DNA of 6,702 bases from Candidatus Omnitrophota bacterium (GTDB taxonomy: Bacteria > Omnitrophota > Gorgyraeia > Aquiviventales > Aquiviventaceae): assembly GCA_016206685.1 (NCBI GenBank), contig JACQRB010000003.1, positions 1 through 6,702 of the forward strand. The letters are read 5' to 3'. Below are positions 5,144 to 6,702 of this stretch, piece after piece (the stretch's first letter is position 1; each line of letters starts with the position of its first letter). Below the pieces are notes generated by a model that was not told where the DNA came from, searched no databases, and saw only the letters and a program-made list of their open reading frames with translations. A program made the translations under genes and the position numbers.

Positions 5144-6226
5144 ATGGCGTGGCTGATTGCGATTCTCGTCTTAGGGCTGCTGGTCCTGCTGCATGAGCTG
5201 GGCCACTTCCTGGTGGCCAGGCGCTGCGGGGTGCGGGTGCTGCGCTTCTCCATCGGATTCGGGCCGGTCCTGTGGCGCTGGCAGGGGGGCCAGACCGAGT
5301 ACGCCGTGAGCCTGCTGCCTCTCGGGGGCTACGTCAAGATGGCCGGGGAACAGCGCAGTGAGTCGGTCGCAGGCGAACCATGGGAGTTTGTGTCCAAGCC
5401 GGTCGGGGTGCGGGCGTGGATCGTGGCGGCCGGCCCGTTGGTCAACTATGCGATCTCCATCCTCAGCTTGTGGACGGTGCTGGTCGTCGGCTATCCGGAG
5501 CTGCTGCCCACCGTCGGACGGCTCATCGAGGGCATGCCCGCCAAGGCCGCGGGCGTGCAGGTGGGTGATCGCATTCTCGCCGTCGAGGGCAAGCCCATCC
5601 GCACCTGGGATGAGCTCACCCGGATCATCCACCGCTCCGCCGACCGGCCGCTGAACCTGGAGGTGCAGCGGGAGGGCGCGACGCTGACGCTGCGCGTGAC
5701 GCCGGCGGCGCAGGAGCATCCGGATCCATTCGGCCGCGCGCGCACGGTCGGGCTGATGGGGGTCTCGCCCAGCGGGGCGTTTACCACGTATCGGGTCTCC
5801 CCGCTCGAAGCGGTCCATCAGACGGCGAGCAAGCAAGCCGAATGGCTCTCCCAGATAGGCTTGTCCTTGTGGTCGATGGTGACCGGCCGGGTGCCCATGC
5901 AGGAATCGCTGACCGGGCCGATCGGGATCGTCTACATGACCTCGGAGGCCGTGCGCATGGGCCTGGGGGCGCTGCTGTATCTGGTGAGCATCTTCAGCCT
6001 GAGCCTGGCGATCTTCAACTTCTTTCCGATCCCGATTCTCGACGGCGGGCATCTGCTGTTTTTGGTCTGCGAGAAATTTCGTGGGCGGCCGGTGAGCCTC
6101 ATCGTGCAGGAGAAAGCCACCCAGGTCGGCTTTGCGGTGCTGATGACGCTCGTGGTGCTGGTGTGCGTCAACGATCTGAACCGCCTGGGTGTGGTGGAGA
6201 AAGTGCGCGGGTTCTGGCGCGGCTAA
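5144..6226 (+). CDS. rseP: Site-2 intramembrane zinc metalloprotease RseP
   Basis: Inner-membrane protease that cuts transmembrane segments of substrates such as anti-sigma factors and leftover signal peptides. From ATG 5144 the protein has 360 residues. TM1 (about 3-24) carries HELGH (17-21), with H17 and H21 as zinc ligands and E18 as the catalytic base. GGYVKM (61-66) is the conserved membrane-reentrant region. A second span lies at about 89-117. A single PDZ domain covers about 120-190 (GMPAKAAG, VGDRILAVEG). NFFPIPILDGGH (292-303) supplies the third ligand D300, and the last span is at about 328-346. One PDZ domain instead of the two in E. coli RseP is common outside gammaproteobacteria. 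ATG 5144 is preferred over the in-frame TTG at 5135: a weak AGG at 5132-5134 sits 9 nt upstream of the ATG but directly abuts the TTG. The local substrate is unknown, since no sigma or anti-sigma gene is present. Confidence 0.95.
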   Translation: MAWLIAILVLGLLVLLHELGHFLVARRCGVRVLRFSIGFGPVLWRWQGGQTEYAVSLLPLGGYVKMAGEQRSESVAGEPWEFVSKPVGVRAWIVAAGPLVNYAISILSLWTVLVVGYPELLPTVGRLIEGMPAKAAGVQVGDRILAVEGKPIRTWDELTRIIHRSADRPLNLEVQREGATLTLRVTPAAQEHPDPFGRARTVGLMGVSPSGAFTTYRVSPLEAVHQTASKQAEWLSQIGLSLWSMVTGRVPMQESLTGPIGIVYMTSEAVRMGLGALLYLVSIFSLSLAIFNFFPIPILDGGHLLFLVCEKFRGRPVSLIVQEKATQVGFAVLMTLVVLVCVNDLNRLGVVEKVRGFWRG

Positions 6227-6234
6227 GACTGAGC

Positions 6235-6702
6235 ATGATTGAACGACGGAAGACCCGACAGGTCAAAGTTGGCCCCGTCATGATCGGGGACGGGGCGCCG
6301 GTGTCGATCCAATCAATGACCAAGACCGACACCGCCGACGTCGAGGCCACCGTGCGCCAGATCCGCGCGCTGGCGACGGCGGGCTGCGAGATCGTCCGGG
6401 TGGCGGTGCCGACGATCGAAGCGGCCAGGGCGCTGCCAACCATTCGTCGGGAGTGCGACAAAGTCCCGTTGGTGGCCGATATTCATTTCCACCCGCAGTT
6501 TGCCATTGCGGCTCTCGAGGCCGGGTTTGACAAGATCCGCTGGAACCCCGGCAACATCCGCAATCCCCAGCGGGTGCGCGAGGTGGTGGAGCGCGCCAAG
6601 GAGCGCGGCGTGCCCATCCGCATCGGCGTCAACGTCGGCTCGCTCGATCCGGAATTCGAGGCCGCGCACCCTGAGAACCTTATCGAAGCGATGGTCCAGA
6701 GC
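6235..6702 (+). CDS. ispG: 4-hydroxy-3-methylbut-2-enyl diphosphate synthase, N-terminal part (runs off window)
   Basis: MEP-pathway enzyme (also gcpE) that uses a [4Fe-4S] cluster to reduce MEcPP to HMBPP. The frame is open from ATG 6235 to the last base, giving 156 residues, a bit over 40% of a typical bacterial IspG. The TIM-barrel start is clear: RRKTRQVKVG (4-13), APVSIQSMTKTDT (21-33), then GCEIVRVAVP, VADIHFHPQFA, RWNPGNI and IRIGVNVGS. The cysteine cluster ligands lie in the missing C-terminal half. WNPGNIR differs from the more usual INPGNIG, but the NPGN core is intact. The start lies 8 nt after the rseP stop, with only a weak purine stretch (GACTGAG) before it, so the two genes are probably co-transcribed. 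Confidence 0.96.
   Translation, partial: MIERRKTRQVKVGPVMIGDGAPVSIQSMTKTDTADVEATVRQIRALATAGCEIVRVAVPTIEAARALPTIRRECDKVPLVADIHFHPQFAIAALEAGFDKIRWNPGNIRNPQRVREVVERAKERGVPIRIGVNVGSLDPEFEAAHPENLIEAMVQS

Noticed and set aside
5171..6052. 293-residue antisense frame opposite rseP
   Set aside because: It is rich in Arg, His, Gln and Pro, has no motif, and mirrors conserved RseP codons.

Overview
This is a gene-dense, GC-rich stretch with every gene on the + strand. It comes from a Gram-negative-type (diderm) bacterium: there is an OmpA-domain lipoprotein, an RseP-type site-2 protease, and MEP-pathway (non-mevalonate) isoprenoid genes. The core order uppS-cdsA-dxr-rseP-ispG is a widespread bacterial arrangement, so it does not fix the phylum. 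A membrane pyrophosphatase gene suggests an energy-limited or anaerobic lifestyle. An uncultured lineage such as Omnitrophota is a guess only.

Layout: 1-885 is the 3' end of a membrane-bound pyrophosphatase gene (hppA) with the K+-independent, H+-pumping signature. A sigma-70-like promoter overlaps its stop codon. It appears to drive an OmpA/Pal-type lipoprotein (946-1659) and a small membrane-anchored coiled-coil protein (1672-1998). After a 117-nt gap holding a strong hairpin (2051-2103) come uppS (2116-2901), a 135-nt gap filled by a cloverleaf-like inverted-repeat element (2901-3038), cdsA (3037-3897), dxr (3906-5081), rseP (5144-6226) and the 5' part of ispG (6235 to the window end). No tRNA, rRNA, CRISPR array or transposase gene was seen.

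Function: dxr and ispG carry out steps of the MEP pathway that makes isoprenoid precursors. UppS turns these into undecaprenyl diphosphate, the lipid carrier for peptidoglycan and surface polysaccharide. CdsA makes CDP-diacylglycerol for phospholipids. RseP cleaves membrane proteins, typically in envelope signalling. The lipoprotein probably ties the outer membrane to peptidoglycan. The window is therefore an envelope-building cluster.

The genes are conventional; the unusual content lies at their junctions. (1) A 64-bp palindrome made of eight 8-bp units lies directly after the lipoprotein start codon and encodes its signal peptide. (2) A palindrome of 7-bp units spans the dxr stop codon. (3) A 138-bp element that can fold into a near-gapless four-way junction buries the cdsA ribosome-binding site and start codon in a perfect 17-bp stem. 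(4) A hairpin ends 12 nt before a uppS start that has no Shine-Dalgarno sequence. Items 1 and 2 share a design (A/T-rich, short-period, palindromic, in a GC-rich background) and may belong to one class of dispersed element.
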